Shown one piece after another: positions 44,816-53,183 of a DNA stretch of 64,000 nt (positions are counted from its first letter, which is position 1; every line of letters begins with the position of its first letter). The DNA comes from Salinigranum salinum (GTDB taxonomy: Archaea > Halobacteriota > Halobacteria > Halobacteriales > Haloferacaceae). The stretch is from assembly GCF_009176545.1 (NCBI RefSeq), contig NZ_VTOJ01000002.1, positions 682,001-746,000 of the forward strand. The letters are read 5' to 3'. Under the pieces are notes generated by a model. The model was not told the origin of the DNA. It saw nothing but the letters and a program-made list of their open reading frames with translations, and did not search any database. The position numbers were made by a program, and so were the translations under genes.

Positions 44816-47035
44816 TCACAGTAGGCGGCTCTCGAGGAACGGGTCGTCCTCGTGGGCGATCTCGGTGTCCAGGAGGGTCCCGCAGGCGCTGCAGACGAAC
44901 TGTCTGAGCTCGAACGAGTCGTCGGCGTCGTGTGCCGACCCCGCCGCCGACACGGGGAGCGTCCGCACGGCCACGTGGTCTTTCCAGCTGGCGTCGGTCG
45001 GCGCGAGGACCGCCCCGCAGTCCGCACAGGCGGTGTAGCAGTCGGTATCGTCGGCGACCACGCGGAGCGACGGGCCGAGTCGATCGCCGGTGGGGCGGAC
45101 GTCGGCCGCGTCGACACCGTCGACCGGTGCCCCCACCGTGTCCGCCGCGGCGAGCCGTTCGCTCCGGAGTCGGTCGCGGGTCCGCTCGACGGAGCCGTCG
45201 AGGGATCCCTCGGCGTCGACGGGGACGCCGTAGACGTCGCGCGCGGTCGCCGGCGTCACCCGCCCGGTCCGGACGTCCTCGGCGACTGCGTCGGGGTCGC
45301 GGGCGAGCGGGTCGCCGTAGCCGCCGCTCCCCGGGAGTCGGACGTGGAGCACGTCGCCCGTGTCGAACGTGGTGACCCCCCACTGTGCGTTGTCCTGACG
45401 GGTGTTCGAGAGCTGCTCCGCCGTGGGTGGGTAGTCGGTCCCGTCCGCCCAGAGGTCGGTGTCGCGGAACGCCGTGTACTCGATCGTACTCCCCGGGTAG
45501 CCGCCGAAGACGCCGGTCGACTGCGGCACCTCGACGCCGCGGCCGAACGTGACCGTCTCGAAGGTGTCGACGTCGTCGCCGTACGGCGTGATCGCGTACT
45601 CGTGGCCGACGCCCCCGCGGTGTCGGCCTGCGCCACCGGAGTCGGCGACGAACCGCCGGTAGAGGTACACCAGCGGGAGGACGCTCTCGTGGCGCTCGAC
45701 GTTGGCCCACCGGGAGACGACGTTCACGAGTTCGCCGCCGAGATCGACGCCGTCGGCGAACGCGCGCGCGCCGGCCGCGCCCGCGAAGGTGTCGGTGATG
45801 ACGTCGACCGTCGTCTGCCCGCCCTGGTCGACCTCGACGATGTAACCGCCGTGCGCGCCGTGCCAGACGCCGGTGGCGCGGTCGGCGTGCGTCTCGCTCG
45901 CGCCGACGAGCTTCGAGACGGCGAGCGTCGAGAGGCTGTTGCACGTCTGGAGCGTCGCCACGGTGGCGATCGAGATGGGTGCGGGCCGCTCGGCGTTGAC
46001 GATGCTTCCGCGGGGTGCCTCCACGTCGATGGCGCGGATGATGCCGTCGTTCCACGTCATGTCGTGACAGAGCATCGGGAGGAGCGGCGCGACGACGCCG
46101 CCGACCGTGGCCCAGTACGTGCAGTTGAGACCGTACTCGCTCTGTTCGTCGGTGCCGGCGAAGTCGTACGTCAGCTGGTCGCCCTCCTTCGTGAGCGCCA
46201 GGTTCACCGTGAAGGTGCGGTCCTCGGGGAAGGAGTCGACGTACTGCCGCGTCTCGAAGCGACCGTCCGGCAGCTCCCGGAGCCGGCGGCGGAAGGCGGT
46301 CTCCGACTGGTCGATGAGCGCCTCGCCCACCGCGTCGACCGTCGCCGCGCCGTAGTCGTCGAAGAGGCTCACGAGCCGCTCGTTCGCGACGTTGTTGGCA
46401 GCGATCTGCGAGCGCAGGTCGAGCTCGAGCATCCCCGGATCGCGGCTCATGTTCTTGACCGTCGCGAGCACGTCCTCGCGCATCTCCCCGCCGTCGACGA
46501 GTTTGAGTCCGGGCGTCTGGAAGCCCTCGTGGAACACCGAGGTGGAGTTGGGCGAGAAGCCGCCGGCGTCGACCGACCCGACGTCCGTGACGTGGACGAA
46601 GTTCGCCGCGAACGCCTGCAGTTCCCCCTCGTAGAAGATCGGCGCGACGAGGTAGACGTCGGGCGGGTGGAACGCCGCGGTGTACGAGTCGTTCAGCATG
46701 AACACGTCGCCCGGCCCGATGTCGTCGCCGAAGAAGTCGAGGATCCGCTTGGTCGCCTGCGAGGCACCCAGGTAGTGGTGGAGGAAGCCGACGCCCCCGG
46801 TGAGGAGGTCGCCGTCGGCCGTGTACAGCGCGACCATCAGGTCGTGGCCCTCGTTCGTGTTGGGCGACCCCGACACGCGCTTGAGCGCCTCGACCGCCTC
46901 GTCGGTCACCTGCTCGAGGCGGTGTTTGATGATCTGGAACGTCACCGGGTCGACGCCCTCGAGCGAAGGGCCGAGCCGGGCGTCCTCGGTCGACCCCTCC
47001 GGGGCGTTCGGTTCGGCCGGCTCGTCGGGGGTCAT
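44816..47035 (-). CDS. Second hydantoinase/oxoprolinase subunit B, without an adjacent subunit A
   Basis: 739-aa HyuB, closely similar over its whole length to the HyuB at 27180: DPVTFQIIKHRLEQVTDEAV, NTNEGHDLMVALY and later the fused zinc module (CADCGAVLAPTD, CSACGTLLDTE) all recur. It therefore arose by gene duplication. No hyuA lies beside it, so it may share the single HyuA encoded at 25075 to make an alternative enzyme. ATG 47035 begins MTPDEPAEPNAPEGS, similar in style to hyuB1. Two short arginine-rich frames precede it in a chain of overlaps. Confidence 0.87.
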   Translation of the reverse strand: MTPDEPAEPNAPEGSTEDARLGPSLEGVDPVTFQIIKHRLEQVTDEAVEALKRVSGSPNTNEGHDLMVALYTADGDLLTGGVGFLHHYLGASQATKRILDFFGDDIGPGDVFMLNDSYTAAFHPPDVYLVAPIFYEGELQAFAANFVHVTDVGSVDAGGFSPNSTSVFHEGFQTPGLKLVDGGEMREDVLATVKNMSRDPGMLELDLRSQIAANNVANERLVSLFDDYGAATVDAVGEALIDQSETAFRRRLRELPDGRFETRQYVDSFPEDRTFTVNLALTKEGDQLTYDFAGTDEQSEYGLNCTYWATVGGVVAPLLPMLCHDMTWNDGIIRAIDVEAPRGSIVNAERPAPISIATVATLQTCNSLSTLAVSKLVGASETHADRATGVWHGAHGGYIVEVDQGGQTTVDVITDTFAGAAGARAFADGVDLGGELVNVVSRWANVERHESVLPLVYLYRRFVADSGGAGRHRGGVGHEYAITPYGDDVDTFETVTFGRGVEVPQSTGVFGGYPGSTIEYTAFRDTDLWADGTDYPPTAEQLSNTRQDNAQWGVTTFDTGDVLHVRLPGSGGYGDPLARDPDAVAEDVRTGRVTPATARDVYGVPVDAEGSLDGSVERTRDRLRSERLAAADTVGAPVDGVDAADVRPTGDRLGPSLRVVADDTDCYTACADCGAVLAPTDASWKDHVAVRTLPVSAAGSAHDADDSFELRQFVCSACGTLLDTEIAHEDDPFLESRLL

Positions 47036-47106
47036 CCGGTGACGCCTCCCGCGGTGCGACGCGGACGCAGCAGGGTGTGGCGGTGCGGCGGCGTGGCGTG
47101 AGCCAT
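47032..47106 (-). other. Candidate 24-codon leader frame directly before hyuB2
   Basis: Reads MAHATPPHRHTLLRPRRTAG and ends in a TGA that overlaps the hyuB2 ATG (ATGA). Its own ATG overlaps the stop of another short frame (TGATG). Rich in Arg and His. Possible translational relay; no peptide role is claimed. Confidence 0.3.
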
Positions 47107-47192
47107 CAGCGCCCTCCCGGGCGGGCGGCGACGCGTGTCGCCGTCTCGTTCCGAGCGGTGTTCGACAGCCGTGGCGTTCGGTGGAGTCGCAT
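47106..47192 (-). other. Candidate leaderless 28-codon frame starting the hyuB2 transcript
   Basis: MRLHRTPRLSNTARNETA and on to TGA 47106-47108. Its ATG lies 27-28 bases from the TATA box, the position expected for the first codon of a leaderless mRNA, whereas hyuB2 itself begins 157 bases later. Confidence 0.35.
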
Positions 47193-47215
47193 ACCTCTAT
47201 CGTATCGTTCTCCGT

Positions 47216-47224
47216 CAAATAACT
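47216..47224 (-). promoter_or_regulatory. TATA box of the hyuB2 transcript
   Basis: AGTTATTTG-type element on the minus strand, predicting transcription from about 47193. Confidence 0.45.
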
Positions 47225-47256
47225 TGGGCTGTGTGCACGGCCGGATCCGGGTCGGT

Positions 47257-48036
47257 CTACGCCAGCGCGCCCGCGTCGATGGGGAGCGCCGTCCCCGTGA
47301 CGTACCGGGCCTGATCGCTCGTGAGCCAGAGGACGGCGTTGGTGACGTCCGCGGGGTCGATCCGCTCGCCGGGGTCGAGGAGGTTGTACGTCCCCTGGTA
47401 GTCGACACCCTCGGCCAGGAAGTTCTCGTCCTCATCGCGGCGGTCGTCGACTGCCTCGGTGCGGACGCCGATGGGACTGACGGCGTTGACCCTGACACCC
47501 GCGCCCGCGAGCTCCTGCGCGAGCGTCCGCGTGAGCGAGACGACGCCGAACTTCGAGGCGCTGTACGCGCCCAGCCCGGGGATGGTCGTGTGGCCGAACA
47601 TCGACGCCGTGTTGACGATCGAGCCGCCGCCGTCCCGGTCGAGCATGTGTGCGCCGACGTGTTTCGCGCAGAGCCAGGTGCCCTTCAGGTTGACCGACTG
47701 GACGGCGTCCCACGTCTCCTCGTCGAGCTCGGTGAGCCGACCCATCCGGTCGATCCCGGCGTTGTTGACCAGCACGTCGACGCGGCCGAACGCCGCCAGC
47801 ACGTCGTCGACGGCGTCGACCACCGCACGCTCGTCGGTCACGTCGCACTCGACACCGAGCGCCCGGACGCCGAGCGCCTCGAGTTCGTCGATGATCTCCT
47901 CGAGGCGGTCCGCACGGACGTCGAAGAGCGCCACGTCCGCGCCGGCCGCCGCGTACGCGCGAGCGTGGCTCCGCCCGAGCCCCCGTGCGCCGCCCGTCAC
48001 GAGCACTACGCTGTCGCCGAAGTCGTACTCGACCAT
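47257..48036 (-). CDS. Short-chain dehydrogenase/reductase (SDR 3)
   Basis: 259-aa SDR: TGGARGLG near 14-21, NNAGI near 91, Ser in NTASMFG near 144, YSASKFG near 158, terminal TGTALPIDAGALA. An Asp after beta-2 (LFDVRADR) indicates NAD. Start ATG 48036 fits a TATA-like box about 26 bases upstream; an in-frame GTG at 48060 is less likely. Probably oxidises an alcohol intermediate of the local pathway. Confidence 0.87.
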   Translation of the reverse strand: MVEYDFGDSVVLVTGGARGLGRSHARAYAAAGADVALFDVRADRLEEIIDELEALGVRALGVECDVTDERAVVDAVDDVLAAFGRVDVLVNNAGIDRMGRLTELDEETWDAVQSVNLKGTWLCAKHVGAHMLDRDGGGSIVNTASMFGHTTIPGLGAYSASKFGVVSLTRTLAQELAGAGVRVNAVSPIGVRTEAVDDRRDEDENFLAEGVDYQGTYNLLDPGERIDPADVTNAVLWLTSDQARYVTGTALPIDAGALA

Positions 48037-48057
48037 GGGGTTCGTCTCCCCCGGGTT

Positions 48058-48065
48058 CACTTAGC
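48058..48065 (-). promoter_or_regulatory. TATA-like box of SDR 3
   Basis: GCTAAGTG on the minus strand, about 26 bases before ATG 48036. Weak match. Confidence 0.35.
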
Positions 48066-48098
48066 GTTTGGCCTCGCGGAGCGACCGCCGTGCCGGCC

Positions 48099-48938
48099 TC
48101 ACGCCGTCAGAAACTCCGTGACCAGTTCGACGAACGCCTCGGGGCGCTCGACCTGCGAGCAGTGGGCACAGCCGTCGAACACCTCGAAGCGGGCGTCGTC
48201 GCTCCCGCGAGCGACGGCCTCGTACACCGACCGCATCGTCTCGACCGACTTGAGTCGGTCCTCGACCCCGGCGACGACCAGCGTCGGCGTCGCGATGTTC
48301 TCGTAGTCGTTCACGCGGCGGAAGGTGCGGTCCAGCTCGAACGGCGCGTCGAAGCGGATGGCCGCGGTGGCCTGCCACTGACCCGGAACCCGACTCGCGG
48401 CCACGCGACGGTCGAGGTAGGCGTCGTCCCACCACTGCTCGTGGTAGAGGAGATCGAGGACGTCCGTCATGGCCTCGGGCGAGCCGTCGAACTCTCGGAG
48501 CACGTCACCGAACGCCTCGGGCGGTCCGCCCCCGCCGCTGACGGAGACCGCGCGCTCGATCGGCCACTCCAGGGGCGGGTCCTCCGAGAGGACACTGAGG
48601 ACGTCGCCGCCGCCGAGCGAGTTGCCGATCACGTGGGTGGAGTCGACACACAGCGTGTCGAGGAAGTCACCGACGTGCGAGACGCGCAGGTCGAACTGGT
48701 CCTCGAAGCTGAACAGCTTCTCCGTGTGACCGTAGCCGATCATGTCGGGCGCGAGGACGTGGAACTCCTCGGCGAGCGGGCCGACGACGGGACCCCAGCT
48801 GAACGCGGCCGAGGCACCGAACTCACCCGAGTGCAGGAGGAGCACCGTCTCGTCGTGCTCCCGGCCGGCTTCGAGGTAGTGGGTGCGGACGCCGTCGACG
48901 TCGAGGTAGCTTTCGGAGTAGGGCTCGTCTGCTGGCAT
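48099..48938 (-). CDS. Alpha/beta hydrolase
   Basis: 279-aa alpha/beta-hydrolase-fold enzyme. Oxyanion region LLLHSGEFG near 33-41, nucleophile elbow GNSLGGG near 104-110, acid in GVEDRLKS near 222 and His in GCAHCSQVERPEAF near 254, a C-terminus like that of carbon-carbon bond (meta-cleavage product) hydrolases and RutD-type enzymes. It probably hydrolyses an ester, carbamate or beta-diketone intermediate. Divergent from the LLM oxygenase gene 160 bases away, which suggests a shared pathway and regulation. Confidence 0.82.
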   Translation of the reverse strand: MPADEPYSESYLDVDGVRTHYLEAGREHDETVLLLHSGEFGASAAFSWGPVVGPLAEEFHVLAPDMIGYGHTEKLFSFEDQFDLRVSHVGDFLDTLCVDSTHVIGNSLGGGDVLSVLSEDPPLEWPIERAVSVSGGGGPPEAFGDVLREFDGSPEAMTDVLDLLYHEQWWDDAYLDRRVAASRVPGQWQATAAIRFDAPFELDRTFRRVNDYENIATPTLVVAGVEDRLKSVETMRSVYEAVARGSDDARFEVFDGCAHCSQVERPEAFVELVTEFLTA

Positions 48939-48970
48939 ACCTGGGTTCGCCCGGTGGTTCGATCAGCGGG

Positions 48971-48979
48971 TACATAAGT
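48971..48979 (-). promoter_or_regulatory. TATA box of the alpha/beta hydrolase gene
   Basis: ACTTATGTA on the minus strand, 37 bases before ATG 48938, so a leader of about 10 bases is expected. Confidence 0.45.
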
Positions 48980-49023
48980 CACGGTGTCGACGGGACGACC
49001 GCGGGTGGACCGGTCTTCTCGCG

Positions 49024-49046
49024 CTGAAGAGACGACCGCTCTTCAG
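49024..49046. promoter_or_regulatory. Palindromic operator candidate between hydrolase and LLM genes
   Basis: CTGAAGAG (49024-49031) and CTCTTCAG (49039-49046) are a perfect inverted repeat around seven bases, centred about 32 bases upstream of the LLM TATA box: a typical dimeric activator or repressor site. Confidence 0.45.
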
Positions 49047-49062
49047 GCGAAAAGTTGGGCAA

Positions 49063-49070
49063 GATTTAAT
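49063..49070 (+). promoter_or_regulatory. TATA box of the LLM oxidoreductase operon
   Basis: GATTTAAT, centred about 31 bases before ATG 49098. Confidence 0.5.
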
Positions 49071-49097
49071 TGAGTGACTCGTGACGCTAACATAGCG

Positions 49098-50480
49098 ATG
49101 GATTTCGGCATCTTCCATAACGGGAGTACCAACGTCCCGATGAAACGGGCGGAGAACGGTATCGTGATCCCGGACGCGACGGTCGAGGAGATTCACGCGA
49201 GCAACCAGCAGGTCCTGAAAGACCAGATCCGCCACGGGGTGCTGGCGGACGAACTCGGGCTCGACCGCGCGTTCTTCACCGAACACCACTTCGAGCTCAC
49301 GGGCGCGGAGTTCAGCGCGAACCCGCTGCAGGCGCAGATGGCGGTGGCCGCCCAGACCGACCAGATCAAGCTCTGCCAGATGGGGAACATCCTGCCGTGG
49401 CACGACCCGGTCCGGCTGGCCGAGCAGACCGCCGCGCTCGACGTCTACAGCGACGGTCGGGCCGAGATCGGGCTGGGACGGGGCTACCAGCCGCGCGAGG
49501 CGGAGGTGCTCGGCGCGATGTACTGGGGCGGCACCTGTATGGACGACGAGAAGAACCGCCGCGTCTTCGAGGAGAAGTACGACATCCTGATCAAGGCCTG
49601 GACGGAGGACTTCCTCGGCTACAACGGCCAGTTCCACCACATCCCGCCGGTGTACACCAAACACCACCACACCCAGGACCACGCGTACCTCACGGACGAG
49701 GCCAGCGAGTACGACGTCGACGACGTCATGGACTGGGACGAGGAGGGCGACATGTACTCGAAAGGATCGTCGCGGATCCTGCTGTCGACGAACAGTACGG
49801 TCGAGAAAGTGCCGGTGTTCCCCCAGCCCGTCCAGGAGCCGTATCCGCAGCTGTGGATGCCCGTCGTCTCGCCCCGGTCGGTGTCGTGGGCCGCGTCGAA
49901 CGGCGTCAACGGCGTCATCACGCTCGGACCCAAATCGCGCCTCGAACCCGTCGTGAACACGTACTACGAGGCCGCCGAGGAGGCCGGCTGGCCGGACCGC
50001 CGCCCCGAGTACGACGGCGAGCCGTTCGCGTACGGCTGGGACGAAGAGCGCCAGCGCGGGCTCGGCTTCTACCGGCTGATCTTCAACACCGACGTCGCCG
50101 ACGAGGAGACGTTCGAGCGGTTCAAGCTCGGCGCGGAGGCCGTCTGGGACCACCTCGCAGCGTCGTACAGCGCGGAGCTCCTGTTGAACCTCTCGGACGA
50201 CGAGGTCGAGACGCTCCGTTCGCGGCAGGACCTCGACGAGGACCAGCACGTCCGCGCGGACTTCGAGATGCTCGAGAAGAAGTCGATCGCGATCACGGGC
50301 ACGAGCGAGGAGATCGCCGACGAGATCGCGGCGATCAAGGAGGACGTCGGCTTCACCGACCTCAACCTCGTCGGCTACTTCGAGGCCGCGGGCATGACCG
50401 GCGAGGAGGCCGACACCCAGCTCAGAGCGTTCGCCGAAGAGGTGAAGCCGTACCTCGAAGAGGAGTTCCCCGGCGCATGA
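49098..50480 (+). CDS. LLM-class flavin-dependent oxidoreductase (bacterial luciferase-like), long form
   Basis: 460-aa TIM-barrel monooxygenase or F420-dependent enzyme of the luciferase-like superfamily. Begins MDFGIFHNGST; conserved pieces are FFTEHHFEL near 75-83, RLAEQTAALDVYSDGRAEIG near 112-130 and GLGRGYQPREAEVLG. It is longer than usual (about 350) because of an acidic insert near 195-235 and a long C-terminus. Likely first oxygenation or hydride-transfer step on a heterocycle or amine. Followed by a second LLM gene; a 27-codon frame fills the gap exactly. Confidence 0.85.
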   Translation: MDFGIFHNGSTNVPMKRAENGIVIPDATVEEIHASNQQVLKDQIRHGVLADELGLDRAFFTEHHFELTGAEFSANPLQAQMAVAAQTDQIKLCQMGNILPWHDPVRLAEQTAALDVYSDGRAEIGLGRGYQPREAEVLGAMYWGGTCMDDEKNRRVFEEKYDILIKAWTEDFLGYNGQFHHIPPVYTKHHHTQDHAYLTDEASEYDVDDVMDWDEEGDMYSKGSSRILLSTNSTVEKVPVFPQPVQEPYPQLWMPVVSPRSVSWAASNGVNGVITLGPKSRLEPVVNTYYEAAEEAGWPDRRPEYDGEPFAYGWDEERQRGLGFYRLIFNTDVADEETFERFKLGAEAVWDHLAASYSAELLLNLSDDEVETLRSRQDLDEDQHVRADFEMLEKKSIAITGTSEEIADEIAAIKEDVGFTDLNLVGYFEAAGMTGEEADTQLRAFAEEVKPYLEEEFPGA

Positions 50481-50560
50481 GCGGACGACCGGGAGCGACG
50501 AGAGCGACGAGAACGACGGGAAGCGGTCGACCGAAATCACTGACCGTGAGGGTGTACTGA
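50477..50560 (+). other. Candidate 27-codon frame bridging the two LLM genes
   Basis: Its ATG overlaps the stop of the first LLM gene (ATGA) and its TGA is followed immediately by the GTG start of the second. It reads MSGRPGATRATRTTGSG, Arg/Thr/Gly-rich. It would let ribosomes pass from one gene to the next without leaving the mRNA. Confidence 0.3.
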
Positions 50561-51586
50561 GTGCGCTTCAGCGCGAGTCTCGCCAACGACCACACGCCCG
50601 CGGAGATCGTCGAGGCAGCGACGTACCTCGACGGCGACCGGACGTACGAGAACCTCTTCGTCGGCGACGAGCGGCTCCAGCGGAACACGTACGCGCTGCT
50701 GTCGCTGGCGGCGGCCAACACCGATCGCATCGGGCTCGGGACGGGCGTGACGAACCCCTACACGCGCCACCCGGCGATGACCGCGGCCGCCGTCGCGACG
50801 GTCGACGAACTCTCCGGCGGTCGCGCGAAACTGGGCCTCGGCGCGGGGTCGCCGATCGTGCTCGACCCGCTGTCGTACGACCAGTCCGACCCGCTCGGGA
50901 CGCTCCGCGACGCGGTGAAGGTGATCCGGCCGCTGCTGCGCGGCGAGCGGGCGACGCTCGACCGCGACGAGTTCGGCATCGACGACGCCGCCATCGACTG
51001 TGCGACCGACCGCGACGTCCCGATCTACGTCGCCGGGCGTGGCCCGAGCATCCTCGGGCTGGGCGGCTACCGCGGCGACGGCGTCTTCGCCGGCGCGGGC
51101 TGTGCGTCGGTCGACGGGATGGCGTACGCCCGCGAGAAGATCCGGCGGGGGGCCGAGAAGGCGGGCCGAGACCTCGACGACGTCGACGTGGTCTGCTGGG
51201 CGTTCTGCTCCGTCGCCGACGACCGCGAGGCGGCCCTCGATGGGGTCACCCCGCTGGTGGCGAAGATCGTCGAGAAGGCACCTCTCAAGGCGCTGGAGGC
51301 GATCGGTCTCGACCCCGACGCCGCCCGGCGCGTCAAGGAGCTCGACGACGTGTCGACGCTCTCGACGACGGCGCTCACCGAACACGTCCCGCGCCCGGTC
51401 GTCGAACAGTTCGCCGTCGCCGGCACGCCGGCCGACTGTACCGCACACCTCCAGCGCCTCGCCGACAGCGGCGTCGACCACGTCGGCCTCCTCGCGTTCG
51501 ACAACGACGAGCGCCCGGCGCTGGGGAGCCTGAAAGCGGTCTCGGAGTCGGTCGTTCCCGACCTCGACTGCGACGGCGACGCCTGA
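50561..51586 (+). CDS. LLM-class oxidoreductase, F420-dependent (Mer-like)
   Basis: 341-aa luciferase-like protein resembling coenzyme F420-dependent 5,10-methylenetetrahydromethanopterin reductase-type enzymes. N-terminus MRFSASLANDHTPAE, then GLGTGVTNPYTRHPAMTAAA near 64-83 and LSGGRAKLGLGAGSP near 88-102, the typical F420/flavin-binding bulges. Haloarchaea use F420, so hydride transfer from F420H2 to a pathway intermediate is plausible. GTG start; in one operon with the longer LLM enzyme. Confidence 0.83.
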   Translation: MRFSASLANDHTPAEIVEAATYLDGDRTYENLFVGDERLQRNTYALLSLAAANTDRIGLGTGVTNPYTRHPAMTAAAVATVDELSGGRAKLGLGAGSPIVLDPLSYDQSDPLGTLRDAVKVIRPLLRGERATLDRDEFGIDDAAIDCATDRDVPIYVAGRGPSILGLGGYRGDGVFAGAGCASVDGMAYAREKIRRGAEKAGRDLDDVDVVCWAFCSVADDREAALDGVTPLVAKIVEKAPLKALEAIGLDPDAARRVKELDDVSTLSTTALTEHVPRPVVEQFAVAGTPADCTAHLQRLADSGVDHVGLLAFDNDERPALGSLKAVSESVVPDLDCDGDA

Positions 51587-51645
51587 ACTGAACTGAGCTG
51601 AATCGGCGCTGAACCGTCTTCTTCGATCCCGGCGACCTATCGACG

Positions 51646-52023
51646 CTACTCGGTCGTCGCGACCATCACCAGCTCGATCGTCGCGCCAGCGGGGAGGGCG
51701 CGGACCTCGACCACGTCGCGGGCGGGTGGCGGTCCCTCGAAGTATTCGGCGTACGCCTCGTCCATCGCCGCGAACTCGTCGACGTCTGTGAAGTACGCCG
51801 TCGTCTTCACGACGTTCTCGAACCCCGTCCCGGCGGCCGTGAGGATGCTCTCGAGGTTCTCCATGATCTGATGGGTGCGCGCGGCGACGCTCCCCTCGAC
51901 GAGTTCCCCGTCGGGCGTGACGTGGACCTGTCCGGCGGTGAAGACGAAGCCGTTGGCCTCGACGGCGTGCGAGTACGCTTCCTCCTCGGGCGGTGCTGCG
52001 TCCGACGAAACTGCGCGTTGCAT
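51646..52023 (-). CDS. RidA-family (YjgF/UK114) enamine/imine deaminase-like protein
   Basis: 125-aa RidA fold protein. YSHAVEANGFVFTAGQVHVT near 15-35 and ARDVVEVRALPAGATIELVM near 100-120, the latter with the substrate-binding Arg and terminal Glu, are family hallmarks. RidA proteins hydrolyse reactive enamines or imines; RutC-type members act in pyrimidine degradation. Convergent with the LLM genes and divergent from the ureohydrolase gene. ATG 52023 fits the TATA box 27 bases upstream. Confidence 0.88.
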   Translation of the reverse strand: MQRAVSSDAAPPEEEAYSHAVEANGFVFTAGQVHVTPDGELVEGSVAARTHQIMENLESILTAAGTGFENVVKTTAYFTDVDEFAAMDEAYAEYFEGPPPARDVVEVRALPAGATIELVMVATTE

Positions 52024-52045
52024 ACACACCGAGACTCGCCCGTCG

Positions 52046-52054
52046 TTTGATAAA
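52046..52054 (-). promoter_or_regulatory. TATA box of the RidA gene
   Basis: TTTATCAAA on the minus strand, centred 27 bases before ATG 52023. Confidence 0.55.
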
Positions 52055-52145
52055 CGTTTGGGTCCGTTCGGTCGCTCTCTCGTCGTCCGTCCACCGAAGC
52101 CGACGAGAGCGGTCGTTCGTCCACCAACGATTGCATCGAGGTGTA

Positions 52146-52154
52146 GGTTTTAGT
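52146..52154 (+). promoter_or_regulatory. TATA box of the ureohydrolase-amidase operon
   Basis: GGTTTTAGT centred 27 bases before ATG 52177. Confidence 0.5.
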
Positions 52155-52176
52155 GGTGGTAGTGTGAGTGAACTCC

Positions 52177-53178
52177 ATGGTAGACAGACCCGACGGTGCG
52201 TTCCTCGACACGGGGATCGCATCGTTCATGAACACGGAGACGGTCGATCCGTACGCCGACCCGCTCGAGGACGTCGACGTCGGGATCGTCGGCTTCCCGT
52301 TCGACAGCACCTGTATCAGTCGGTCTGGGACGAACGTGGGCCCCCGAGCGATCCGCGACGCGAGCGCACAGACCCGCACGTACCACTTCGAGTACGACAC
52401 CGACCTCGCCGACCACTACCGCGTGGCCGACTGCGGCGACGTCCCGACGGTGCCGGGCGACTCGGAGACGAGCCTCGCGAACGGGACGGAACTGCTCTCG
52501 ATGCTCGTGGAGACTGGGACGATGCCCGTCCTCCTCGGCGGCGACCACAGCGTGACGGTCGCCGGCATCCGCGCGCTGGCCGAACACGCCGACGACCCCG
52601 GACTAGTGCTCGTCGACACCCACTTCGACACGGCCGACGACGTCGCCGGCCAGCGGTACAACCACTGCTGTCCGATCGCCCGCGCGGTCGACGAGGCCGG
52701 CGTCGATCCCGAGAACGTGAGCATCATCGGGGTCACGGCCCCCACGAACCCGCGGTTCGAGATGGAGACGGCTATCGACCAGGGGATGAACCTCTACACG
52801 CTCGACGAGGTCATCACGCGGGGTGCGCCGACGGTCGCCCGCGAGGCCGCCGACGCCGCGAGCGCGGGGACCGACGCGCTGTACCTCACGCTCGACATCG
52901 ACGTGCTCGACGCGGGCGCGGCCCCGGGGACGGGCGTCCCCACCAACGGTGGGATGCTCGCCCGGGAGTTCCTCCAGGTGATCGGCGAGGTCGCCGCCCA
53001 CGGCATCGACGCCCTCGACGTGGTCGAGGTGTCGCCGGGGATCGACCCCGCCGGGGTCACCGCACGGATGGCGACGCGGGCGGTGGTCGACGCGCTGGCC
53101 GCCAACGCGGTCGGCGAGTCGCACGCGCCAGGGACGGGGACGGCGGCGACCGCCAACTGCCGGCGGTCGAGGGAGTGA
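52177..53178 (+). CDS. Agmatinase/arginase-family ureohydrolase
   Basis: 333-aa binuclear manganese hydrolase releasing urea (or a related amide) from a guanidino compound. Metal ligands: His in GGDHSV near 121-126, Asp/His/Asp in VDTHFDTAD near 144-152, Asp/Asp in LDIDVLD near 238-244. Two departures from textbook motifs are DTHFD instead of DAHxD and VLDAGAAPGTG instead of DPxxAPG; the ligand residues themselves are kept. It is the first gene of an operon with two amidases, so the product may be passed on to amide hydrolysis. The true substrate (agmatine, guanidinobutyrate or another) is open. Confidence 0.85.
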   Translation: MVDRPDGAFLDTGIASFMNTETVDPYADPLEDVDVGIVGFPFDSTCISRSGTNVGPRAIRDASAQTRTYHFEYDTDLADHYRVADCGDVPTVPGDSETSLANGTELLSMLVETGTMPVLLGGDHSVTVAGIRALAEHADDPGLVLVDTHFDTADDVAGQRYNHCCPIARAVDEAGVDPENVSIIGVTAPTNPRFEMETAIDQGMNLYTLDEVITRGAPTVAREAADAASAGTDALYLTLDIDVLDAGAAPGTGVPTNGGMLAREFLQVIGEVAAHGIDALDVVEVSPGIDPAGVTARMATRAVVDALAANAVGESHAPGTGTAATANCRRSRE

Positions 53179-53183
53179 GCCGC

